Under the pieces are notes generated by a model, which was given only the letters and a program-made list of their open reading frames with translations, ran no database searches and was not told where the DNA came from. Positions 42,397 through 50,534 of a DNA stretch of 64,000 bases are shown one piece after another; position 1 is the stretch's first letter, and each line of letters opens with the position of its first letter. The stretch is from Arcanobacterium buesumense (GTDB lineage: Bacteria > Actinomycetota > Actinomycetes > Actinomycetales > Actinomycetaceae), in assembly GCF_012563545.1 (NCBI RefSeq), contig NZ_CP050804.1, positions 558,001 to 622,000 on the forward strand, written 5' to 3'. The translations under genes and the position numbers were made by a program.

Positions 42397-43914
42397 TCAT
42401 TTAACAAGAAGGCGATCAGAGATTCGCCCTGTTGGATGCAGGTAGTCGCCAAAGCGAACAAGGTCTTGATCAATTGTGTATTCATAGCGACTAATTTGTT
42501 GAATTTTTGGGCGTTGTCTGGCGCGATTAATCCATTGACGCACCGCTTCTTTTTCGCGATCAGTCAACCATGTGGATGGACATGAACTTTGTGGGAATTC
42601 GCATATTAAGCTTGCCTGGCCAGTTAACGTATTGATTTCTGGCGATAGTAGTGAGCCGCGAGTTCGAAAATAGGCGACATCTGGGTCGCAGTCAATTGCT
42701 GCTTTCAGCCATGTCCTACTGAGGGAGTTGCGCAAGGCATTAAGCACAGAAGGCCCAGAAGGATCATTAACACGTTCTACATTATCCCAATATGGTGCAG
42801 TGTCAGGGCTGACTCGAATTCCATCAAGAACTCCGAATGATGCGTTAATAACAGCACCCGAACCTAGTAGATAAACGTCATCGCCAACAGTATTGCGTAT
42901 TGTTTCTAAACCTTTCCGATACGCATCTTCACGTAACATGTCACCGGTGCGTTGACCACTGATTGATGCTGCATAAAGGAAATCGAGTTTGAACATGTCG
43001 ATTCCCCAATGAACAAGACGGCTCATAGTGTCCGCTAACCATTCGTGCGCAAGAGGGTTAGCAAAATCGAGTGTGTAGTAATATTGTCCCCAATTATATC
43101 CGGCAGGTTTTAGATTGCCATCATCATTATGGAGAAAGAGTTCTGGAAAGCGTTCAATAACGGGTGCCGATGATACTGCAATAAATGGTGCTATCCAAAG
43201 CCCAGTTTTCATTCCAGCGTCATGAATCTGTGCAGCTATATCGGCGATCCCGTGAGAGAATTTTGTATTGGGATTCCAATGGCCAACACTCTGTTGCCAA
43301 CCATCATCAATTTGAATAGCCCCGTACCCTAGTTCTTTAGCTGGTGAAATTTCGGAAATAATGATTTCTTCAGTGATTTCTTCGAACCATGAGTACCAAG
43401 AAGACCACATAGGGCCACAAGTATCCATTACATGAAGCGGTTGGCGCATATTTTCTAATGAAACGATTTGTGCGATGTAGGAGTTAAAAACATCGCGTTC
43501 ATTACCTAAAGCCACAAACCACTGAGCATGTTCCCCTTCACAGGTAGCTGTGATTCTCTCGGTGGAGATCGTCAAAAGTGGTGCCGAGGTGTTAATAGCA
43601 CCTATCAAAAATGTTTGTCCGTCCGGGCCATTTAAAGCAGTCACCATAGCGCTGCGATGAAGTGTCGTGCTATCAGTGGTTATATCCTCGGCTGTGAGGC
43701 TACGATCTGGTTTATTCCAGATACGCCAAGGTTTCCGGTCCAAAGACCACCAGCGGGTAGGAGTCCATGAATTCCAGCCGTGACGATAGTATTCAGTGTT
43801 TCCCCATGGGTGAGGTAATGATAATTTGCGCGCTGAAATTATATATCCGCCTGCTACTTTTTGCGCGTTATCGATATCTATTCCAAATGAACGATAATCT
43901 ACTGTCGTTGCCAT
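42397..43914 (-). CDS. Alpha-galactosidase, GH36/GH-D clan
   Basis: 505 residues without a signal peptide, so cytosolic. TIM-barrel signatures: YRHGWNSWTP, AIQIDDGWQQSVGHWNPN, nucleophile D311 in MFKLDFLYAAS, and acid/base D371 in IRVSPDTAPYW. These are typical of GH36 alpha-galactosidases and N-acetylgalactosaminidases. It should cleave alpha-linked galactose from oligosaccharides brought in by the ABC importer encoded beside it. ATG 43914 follows AGGGG. Lies between GH16 and the binding-protein gene in one minus-strand run. Confidence 0.88.
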   Translation of the reverse strand: MATTVDYRSFGIDIDNAQKVAGGYIISARKLSLPHPWGNTEYYRHGWNSWTPTRWWSLDRKPWRIWNKPDRSLTAEDITTDSTTLHRSAMVTALNGPDGQTFLIGAINTSAPLLTISTERITATCEGEHAQWFVALGNERDVFNSYIAQIVSLENMRQPLHVMDTCGPMWSSWYSWFEEITEEIIISEISPAKELGYGAIQIDDGWQQSVGHWNPNTKFSHGIADIAAQIHDAGMKTGLWIAPFIAVSSAPVIERFPELFLHNDDGNLKPAGYNWGQYYYTLDFANPLAHEWLADTMSRLVHWGIDMFKLDFLYAASISGQRTGDMLREDAYRKGLETIRNTVGDDVYLLGSGAVINASFGVLDGIRVSPDTAPYWDNVERVNDPSGPSVLNALRNSLSRTWLKAAIDCDPDVAYFRTRGSLLSPEINTLTGQASLICEFPQSSCPSTWLTDREKEAVRQWINRARQRPKIQQISRYEYTIDQDLVRFGDYLHPTGRISDRLLVK

Positions 43915-43933
43915 GGTGTACCCCTATAAGCCA

Positions 43934-43975
43934 GCGGGGTGAGATTAACGTTGTATATAGTAAACCTCACCCCGC
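43934..43975 (-). terminator. Intercistronic hairpin after the sugar-binding protein gene
   Basis: GCGGGGTGAG (43934-43943) pairs with CTCACCCCGC (43966-43975). It follows the binding-protein stop and precedes the alpha-galactosidase gene; no long T-run. It may end most transcripts or protect the upstream mRNA. Confidence 0.6.
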
Positions 43976-43982
43976 CAAACCG

Positions 43983-45350
43983 TTATTTCGTATCAGCTAA
44001 AATTTGATTGACTTTCTCATTTAAGGTTTTGAGAGCTTCACGTGGTTTAACTGATAGTTGTTCTATTTCATCAATAACAACTTGACCCTCAGCACCAATT
44101 TCATTTCCCTTATCAGTGATGGGGTAGTATGCAAGATTTGCTGGGTTTTCGGTTATTTCAGTAAAGGCTGAGACATCACGCCCTGCTTTTTCGTGCGCTG
44201 CAGCTGCCTTGGTAGAGAACTCTTTTAATGATGGAAATACTGTCGCGTCATCGGCAACAATGGATTGGCATTTGTCTGATGTGAGGTATTTTACCCATAG
44301 CCAGGCCCCTTCGGGGTTCTTTGCTTGCTTGGTGATAGAAGGCGCTAAACCGTTAATGATTGTTTTACGTCCTTGTGGGCCAATAGGAAGGGGAGCGAAG
44401 CCGAATGTATTCTTTTCCGATGAAGACCATAAATTGATCCGCCATGATCCATCTGGTACTAGGGCTGCTTTTCCTTGTTCCATCATCGGTTCTAAACCTA
44501 GCGGACCAGCGATCTCTAAGGGAGTGACATAGCCAGCAGCGATCTGTTCTTGCCACCAGCTTAATGCCTCAGCTAGCTTGGGGTCAGCTAGCTGATACTC
44601 AGTGCCAAATGGGTTTTTGTCGAGATATTGGAAACCATTTGATAGGGCAAGCCAAGACCATGGCCCCTGTCCGACAATTCCGCCACCTTTCTCCAAACCC
44701 CAACCATAAACTTTAATATGTTCTTTATCGAAGCCTGGTTCATCGCCGCGTTTACCATTTTCATCAACTGTTAAGTGAGCAATGAGTTTTCCAAATGTGC
44801 CACCGTCTTGTGGGTTCCAGGTGAGGTTTTTCAGTTCGTCCGAAGTGATGCCCGCCTCTTGGACTAATTGGGTATTGTAAACTAGTGCAATGGTATCCCA
44901 GTCTTGTGGAATGCCGTAGCGAGCACCGTCTTTTTCCCATAGTGAAGCTAAATCACCAGTGTATTGGCTAAAGTCGATATCTCCATCATGGATGAATGTA
45001 TTAAGGTCTAGTAGTTGTCCTTTGCTAGCAAGTTCTGGATAGTACTGAACATGATTAGTGATCACATCAGGGGCAGTGCCAGAGACAAAATCAGTTGTCA
45101 GATTTTTCCAGTAATCATCCCAGCCTTGTTGCTCGATCGTGACTTTAATGCCAGTATCTTTTTCAAACGCTGTCGCACATTTCTGGTAAGTTGCTTGCTG
45201 GCCGGAATCCCACAGTCGATAGGTAACTTCCGTTGAATTGCCTTCTGTATTAGCACTGTTTCCGGACACCGGTGTTCCATTAGCGCACGCTCCGAGGCTT
45301 AAACAGACTGTGGCAACGATTGCTCCGAGGCGCATATTAGTCCGTGACAT
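43983..45350 (-). CDS. Sugar ABC transporter substrate-binding lipoprotein
   Basis: 455 residues. Signal peptide with lipobox SLGAC (cysteine near 22) anchors it outside the membrane. The fold is of the MalE/family 1 solute-binding type: VTYRLWDSGQQATYQKCATA, DTGIKVTIEQQGWDDYWKNL, QGKAALVPDGSWRINLW, PEGAWLWVKYLTSD. It binds an oligosaccharide, probably the product of the GH16 enzyme. ATG 45350 has AAAGGAA ahead. First product after the permeases in gene order, but likely the most expressed. Confidence 0.92.
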   Translation of the reverse strand: MSRTNMRLGAIVATVCLSLGACANGTPVSGNSANTEGNSTEVTYRLWDSGQQATYQKCATAFEKDTGIKVTIEQQGWDDYWKNLTTDFVSGTAPDVITNHVQYYPELASKGQLLDLNTFIHDGDIDFSQYTGDLASLWEKDGARYGIPQDWDTIALVYNTQLVQEAGITSDELKNLTWNPQDGGTFGKLIAHLTVDENGKRGDEPGFDKEHIKVYGWGLEKGGGIVGQGPWSWLALSNGFQYLDKNPFGTEYQLADPKLAEALSWWQEQIAAGYVTPLEIAGPLGLEPMMEQGKAALVPDGSWRINLWSSSEKNTFGFAPLPIGPQGRKTIINGLAPSITKQAKNPEGAWLWVKYLTSDKCQSIVADDATVFPSLKEFSTKAAAAHEKAGRDVSAFTEITENPANLAYYPITDKGNEIGAEGQVVIDEIEQLSVKPREALKTLNEKVNQILADTK

Positions 45351-45415
45351 AATGATTCCTTTCTTTCGACGTCACTGTCGATCAATAGTTAAATGAATAG
45401 ATTGAAACGTTGATA

Positions 45416-46306
45416 TTATTTGGCGGCTGTTAAACCTAGTGAGTTTACTAGCCGTTTGCCGAAGAGCAATAAGAGGATAAACATTGGAATGATTTGTAGT
45501 GTTGCAGCTGCCATAAGGCCGGCCCAATCTGGTCGGGTCGAAGGGGAAGATTGAGCAAAAACAGATAGAGCGACGTTTAATAAGCGAACGTTATCAGCTT
45601 TGGCAATTAACTGTGGCCACATATATTCATTCCAGCCAAACACTGCCTGGATAATGGCTAACGTGGTGATTGGTGCAGAACTCATTGGAACAATCATTTT
45701 CCGAAAAACAGTCCAACGGGAAGCTCCGTCTAACATGGCGGCCTCTTCGACTTCCCGGGGAAGAGAGAGCATGAATTGGCGTAAAAAGAAAATGCCGAAG
45801 GGGCATATCAGCACATACGGTGCAAGAAGTCCTTGGAAAGTGTTGATCCACGCGAGTTGGTCCATAAGAACAAAATTCGGTAGTGCGATGAAAATTGGGG
45901 GAATCATCAAGGCAGTTAACAAGACTACGAACAGAGTGTCGCGTCCGCGAAAGTGTAGACGTGAAAGTGCGTAGGCGGCCATTGTAGAAGTTGTTACTTG
46001 AGCACACACTAAGATGACGACGAAGAGAATTGAATTTCTTAAGTAGAGCAAAAAATTGATGGTAGCTGCGGTGCCACCAGCTGCGATACTTTCTTCCGGA
46101 GTTGTCATTCCCAATACTCTCCGGAAATTGATGAACGTTGCGTTATCAGGTACTACAGAGTAGTTACCCGAAAAAATCTCCGAGTTTGGTGTCAATGCAG
46201 TTCGTAAGGCCCAGAGTAACGGCAATAGCGTTACAACGATGAGCATGATAAGAATACCCCAGCCTATAATGCGGGAAGTGGTTGGTTTCTTCGACGTCAT
46301 TGTCAT
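45416..46306 (-). CDS. Sugar ABC transporter permease, MalG type
   Basis: About 296 residues, six membrane helices starting IGWGILIMLIVVTLLPLLWA. The EAA loop EEAAMLDGASRWTVFRKMIV, near residue 195, contacts the ATPase. CUT1-family partner of the permease encoded just upstream. GTG 46309 is an alternative start. No ATPase gene is in this cluster, so a shared MsiK-like ATPase encoded elsewhere must drive it, as in other actinobacteria. Confidence 0.92.
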   Translation of the reverse strand: MTMTSKKPTTSRIIGWGILIMLIVVTLLPLLWALRTALTPNSEIFSGNYSVVPDNATFINFRRVLGMTTPEESIAAGGTAATINFLLYLRNSILFVVILVCAQVTTSTMAAYALSRLHFRGRDTLFVVLLTALMIPPIFIALPNFVLMDQLAWINTFQGLLAPYVLICPFGIFFLRQFMLSLPREVEEAAMLDGASRWTVFRKMIVPMSSAPITTLAIIQAVFGWNEYMWPQLIAKADNVRLLNVALSVFAQSSPSTRPDWAGLMAAATLQIIPMFILLLLFGKRLVNSLGLTAAK

Positions 46307-46333
46307 CACTTCTTCCTGTTGAGAGTATTGAGA

Positions 46334-47263
46334 TTAATCCAGATCGGATTCGTTTGAGCGAGCCAAACGCAGTTGAATGATGGTTAAGAGCATAAGTCCG
46401 AGCATAAGAACTACGGCCATCGCAGAAGCGTAGCCCATGTCAAATTGTTCAAAAGCCTTTTGATAAATGTAAAGGTATATGACTCGTGTCGAGTTGCCAG
46501 GCCCGCCAGAAGTGGCTACTGAAACAGTGTCGAAGATTTGGAAAGAGCCAATCATTGAAACCACAACTACTAGCACGAGAATGGGTCTCAGTAGGGGGAG
46601 GGTAATATGGTGGAAAGCTTGCCATGTTGAGGCTCCTTCGGTTTCGGCAGCTTCGTAGATCATTGTTGGTATGGTTTGCATGCCGGCAAAGAGCAGGAGA
46701 CCGGTGTAACCCATATTTCGCCAAGAATTAACTAATGCCACAGTATAGATGGCAATATCTGAGTTGCCATAAAACGATATCGGACCAATGTCAAGTAAGC
46801 CGATCAGGTGGTTGAGTAGTCCTACGGTAGGATCGAGAATAAATAATGTAATTGCTGCGATAGTGACATTAGGGACTAGCCAGGGTAGAAGGAGCGTCGA
46901 CCGGATGAGGGTAGACTGTGAGACTTTTTGCATCAATAAGGCAATGCCTAGGCCAGCTATGGTTTGAGTGGTGATATTTACGATAACGTAAGTAAAGGTG
47001 ACTTTGATGGAATTAAGGAATGTTGCATCTTCGATCAGGCGTTTATAGTTGTCAAGTCCTACCCATGTGGGTTCTTCTAACAAGTTCCAATCAGTTAGAG
47101 AGATATGGATACCACGAATGATTGGAATGCAGTAGAAAATCAGAAATCCGATAACTGCTGGTGCGAGGAAAATAATTGCAGCTCGGCCTTCGCCTGGTCT
47201 ACTGAAATGGCTACCGTAAGGTGGGTAGGGGTGTTTCGTGGATTTAGGGGACATAAACTTCAT
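46334..47263 (-). CDS. Sugar ABC transporter permease, MalF type
   Basis: 309 residues with six helices, from AAIIFLAPAVIGFLIFYCIP onward. EAA loop YEAAETEGASTWQAFHHITL near residue 211. ATG 47263 has GGAG five bases ahead. Forms the membrane channel with the MalG-type protein downstream. Divergent from the ROK regulator, with about 90 bases between starts that should hold the operator. Confidence 0.92.
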   Translation of the reverse strand: MKFMSPKSTKHPYPPYGSHFSRPGEGRAAIIFLAPAVIGFLIFYCIPIIRGIHISLTDWNLLEEPTWVGLDNYKRLIEDATFLNSIKVTFTYVIVNITTQTIAGLGIALLMQKVSQSTLIRSTLLLPWLVPNVTIAAITLFILDPTVGLLNHLIGLLDIGPISFYGNSDIAIYTVALVNSWRNMGYTGLLLFAGMQTIPTMIYEAAETEGASTWQAFHHITLPLLRPILVLVVVVSMIGSFQIFDTVSVATSGGPGNSTRVIYLYIYQKAFEQFDMGYASAMAVVLMLGLMLLTIIQLRLARSNESDLD

Positions 47264-47355
47264 CGGATCTCCAAATATACTGATGTAGCTTCGTTGCTAA
47301 GATTTGCGGAGTGTTCGACTTGCCGTGGTTACATTATTACGTTAGTTTCTTATGT

Positions 47356-48543
47356 ATGTCAACTGTTAAATCTATTCAAGGGGCAACCCGCCGAGTCCAG
47401 CGCCGTGTCAATCTTCTTGCCACCTACGAACAACTTGTTAGTGGCGCCTACGCAATTAGTGCTATTGCTAGCAATATTGGTGTAACTCGGCCAGCGGCGG
47501 AAAGTATTGTAGATGATTTAAATAAACTTGGTTGGCTTACTCAACTTCAGCCTGATAAATCCTTTGGAAGGCCGGCGATACGATGGACGGTCAACTCACG
47601 AACAGTCTATGTTCTGGGGTTGGATATTGGTGCTCATCATTGCACATCGATGCTTTCTGATTTGCGTGGTGAAGTTATCTCTGAGGAGACGATAGAGCTT
47701 CCCCCTGACCTTCCAGCACAAGAGCGTCTTGAACGTGCTAGCGCCACTGGATTAACTGTAATAAAAAAGGCAGAATTGTCGAAAGAAGATATTACACTGT
47801 GTGCAGTTGCGTCCCCTGGAGTTATCGATAATGGAATTGTCCGTTATTTCGGTGGGTCTGGGATGCCTGGATGGCAAGGTCGCAATATCGTCAGCGAGGT
47901 ATCCCGAGCATTTGGCCGACGAGCAATTGTCGCAGGTGATTGTGCTCTTGGTGCTTTAGGAGAAGCGTGGCAAGGTGCTGCAGTTGGGCATGACGACGTC
48001 GTTTATGTTTTATCAGGAGAGCGTACTGGAGCTGCAGCTATTATTAATGGGCGAATTCATCGAGGCTATCTTGGGGCGGCTGGGCTTATTGGGGAACTTG
48101 CGCCTCTAAGGTGGCGTGAGATTGAAGCGGGTACTTATGTTCAGCAACTCTATGAAACTACTAATATTCCCAGTAGGACTGAGATTTTTTCGAAGTATTA
48201 TGAAGATCAACAGTCACGGGAAATCGTTGACGATTTCGCTGACGCTCTCGCTCTTGGAACTGCCGCAATGATACTAGCTTTGGGGCCATCACACGTAGTC
48301 CTTGGTGGAAAGTACTCCACCTTTGCAGACCGATATCTGACGCGCTTTATCGACAATCTAATGGATATCTGTCCAATCATGCCAGAAGTATCAGTATCGA
48401 AACTTGGGTCTCGAGCGATTTGTTTGGGTGCTGTGCGCTACGGCCTTGACTATATTAATGAGTCCCTCTCGCAAAGTGTGCTGTCAACAGATGTGTTTCC
48501 TTCTGTAGAGGGCTTTAACCAACACTTCGAGCACACTTTCTAG
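47356..48543 (+). CDS. ROK family transcriptional regulator
   Basis: About 395 residues from ATG 47356; GTG 47311 is an alternative. N-terminal winged helix (LATYEQLVSGAYAISAIASN, IGVTRPAAESIVDDLNKLGW) followed by a ROK sugar-kinase-like domain with the phosphate loop VLGLDIGAHHCTSML. The zinc motif CxCGxxGCxE of ROK kinases is missing, which fits a regulator. Divergent from the importer, so it likely represses the glycan locus until its sugar appears. Confidence 0.88.
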   Translation: MSTVKSIQGATRRVQRRVNLLATYEQLVSGAYAISAIASNIGVTRPAAESIVDDLNKLGWLTQLQPDKSFGRPAIRWTVNSRTVYVLGLDIGAHHCTSMLSDLRGEVISEETIELPPDLPAQERLERASATGLTVIKKAELSKEDITLCAVASPGVIDNGIVRYFGGSGMPGWQGRNIVSEVSRAFGRRAIVAGDCALGALGEAWQGAAVGHDDVVYVLSGERTGAAAIINGRIHRGYLGAAGLIGELAPLRWREIEAGTYVQQLYETTNIPSRTEIFSKYYEDQQSREIVDDFADALALGTAAMILALGPSHVVLGGKYSTFADRYLTRFIDNLMDICPIMPEVSVSKLGSRAICLGAVRYGLDYINESLSQSVLSTDVFPSVEGFNQHFEHTF

Positions 48544-48546
48544 AGC

Positions 48547-50373
48547 CTACTCGCCGTAAATTTCTCGGATATGGTCTTCAAACGCCTCCAACACTACATT
48601 GCGTCGGACCTTCAACGACGGCGTTAAGTATCCGTTACCTACAGTGAAATCTGTAGGAAGAATAGTGAACTTACGGATAGACTCCGCACGTGAAACTCGC
48701 TCATTGACTCGCTTTATTGCGCGGTCAACAGCAGCTACTACCTGTGGATCGCTAATAGCATCGGCAACTGTCATTGACGGTAAGTTGTGGTTCATAAGCC
48801 ACTGTGGCAAAGCCTCGGCGTCCAACGTTATCAAAGCCCCAATAAATGGCTTCTTGTCGCCAACAACAACGACCTGTGAAATTAGCGGATGGGAACGAAG
48901 CCGATCTTCCAACACAGCCGGTGCAACGTTCTTTCCACCTGCGGTAACGATCAGTTCTTTCTTGCGTCCAGTGATCCATACGAAGTCATCTTCATCGATT
49001 CGCCCAATATCGCCGGTACGGAACCAGCCGTCATCCGTAAATGCAGCAGCCGTAGCCTCCGGATTATTATGGTAACGCTGAAACACGTGGTCGCCCTTGA
49101 TAAGAATTTCGTCGTCGTCGGCGGTCTTAACGTAACATCCCGGGTAGGGTAGGCCAACTGATCCAATGCGCATATAGTTTGATCGGTTGACTGTTGTTGG
49201 TGCAGAGGTCTCAGTTAAACCATAACCTTCCAACACGGTAAGCCCGATGCCACGGAAGAACGAGCCAAGCCGTTCGCCCAGCGGTGCGCCCCCAGAAATA
49301 GCGTAGCGCAACTTGCCGCCAGTGATCTCCCGCAACTTCGAATAAACGAGCTTGTCGCCCAGCCGATGCTGTGCAGTGAGCTTCGCTGACGGGCCTTTAG
49401 CAGTTCCTTGTGCTCGTGAATAGTTAATAGCGACCTTAGCAAACGTACGGAACAACCGCAGTTTGATACCTTTACCCGCCTTTGAATCGGCCGAGTTGTA
49501 AATCTTTTCGAAAATACGCGGCACTGCCAAAATGAAAGTTGGCTTGAACGACTGCATATCAGCTACGAGATTCTTCGTGCCACAGTATCCAACAGTGGCG
49601 TTACCAATCATTGCGACCAGGTTAATGAATCGAGCAAAGACGTGCGCTTGTGGCAAGAATAAAAGTGTACGGGATCCTTTATATGAGATGACGTTCGTCA
49701 AACCTTCATCGGTCGGTCCATTCATAGCCACATGCAACACATTACGATGCGAGAGCTCCGCACCCTTAGGGCGTCCAGTTGTGCCGGAAGTGTAAATGAT
49801 AGTCCACAGATCGTCCGCGTGGATCGCATCGATACGCTCATCGATAATGTGATCGTCCTCGATATTTCCACGGGCAGAGATTTTCCCTTGGGCGTCTTCG
49901 CTGATCACGAAAGCGTCTTCAAAATGGTCAAACTTTGCCAAAATTGGTGCGAGAACGTTGTACATTCCCTGGTTTTCCACGATCGCAAAGCGGATGTGTG
50001 CGTCTTGGATAATCCATTCTGCTTGTGCCGTTGATGAGGTCTCATAAATCGGGATAGCGTGGGCGCCCGCGAATTGAATCGCAAAGTCGAACAGCGTCCA
50101 TTCGTATGACGTGTGGGCCATAATCGCGATGCAATCGCCGGGCTGTACACCCATGGCGATAAAGCCACGTGCTAAGGAGCGTACCTCTTCGATGAGTTGA
50201 TGCCATGTGACGGGCACCCAGTTATTGCCGAGATTTGACTTGCGTTCAATCACGACGTGCTTGGATCGTTCCTCGCCATAGCGTCGAATAGTGGACGGGA
50301 CGGTCATATTATCGGATATTTTTACTAGGCCAGGAATGAATGCTACGCCTTCATCTTCAATATACTTGCTCAC
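48547..50373 (-). CDS. Long-chain acyl-CoA synthetase (AMP-forming)
   Basis: 608 residues from GTG 50373, with AAGGAGG six bases ahead. AMP-binding motif IIYTSGTTGRPKGAELSHRN, YGLTETSAPTTVN, WFRTGDIGRIDEDDFVWITG and the C-terminal lysine region RRNVVLEAFEDHIREIYG identify the ANL superfamily, FadD15-like. It activates fatty acids to acyl-CoA at the membrane. Convergent with the ROK gene (three bases between stops). Alone in its transcript. Confidence 0.93.
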   Translation of the reverse strand: MSKYIEDEGVAFIPGLVKISDNMTVPSTIRRYGEERSKHVVIERKSNLGNNWVPVTWHQLIEEVRSLARGFIAMGVQPGDCIAIMAHTSYEWTLFDFAIQFAGAHAIPIYETSSTAQAEWIIQDAHIRFAIVENQGMYNVLAPILAKFDHFEDAFVISEDAQGKISARGNIEDDHIIDERIDAIHADDLWTIIYTSGTTGRPKGAELSHRNVLHVAMNGPTDEGLTNVISYKGSRTLLFLPQAHVFARFINLVAMIGNATVGYCGTKNLVADMQSFKPTFILAVPRIFEKIYNSADSKAGKGIKLRLFRTFAKVAINYSRAQGTAKGPSAKLTAQHRLGDKLVYSKLREITGGKLRYAISGGAPLGERLGSFFRGIGLTVLEGYGLTETSAPTTVNRSNYMRIGSVGLPYPGCYVKTADDDEILIKGDHVFQRYHNNPEATAAAFTDDGWFRTGDIGRIDEDDFVWITGRKKELIVTAGGKNVAPAVLEDRLRSHPLISQVVVVGDKKPFIGALITLDAEALPQWLMNHNLPSMTVADAISDPQVVAAVDRAIKRVNERVSRAESIRKFTILPTDFTVGNGYLTPSLKVRRNVVLEAFEDHIREIYGE

Positions 50374-50482
50374 GGAGGTCCTCCTTCAGGAACGCTTAAC
50401 CATTCTTACGATACCGTAAGTTTTTGTGAAGGGGGAGGATATTGCGTGTGTTGCGTGCGACGCACATAGCCATATTATGGCA

Positions 50483-50518
50483 CGAGCCCGGCACGATGTA
50501 ACGTCAATGCCGGGCTCG
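50483..50518 (-). terminator. Hairpin downstream of valS
   Basis: CGAGCCCGGCA (50483-50493) pairs with TGCCGGGCTCG (50508-50518). It lies just after the valS stop. No clear T-run, but the 11-bp GC-rich stem suggests a terminator. Confidence 0.65.
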
Positions 50519-50534
50519 TATTTGAATAGAAAGA

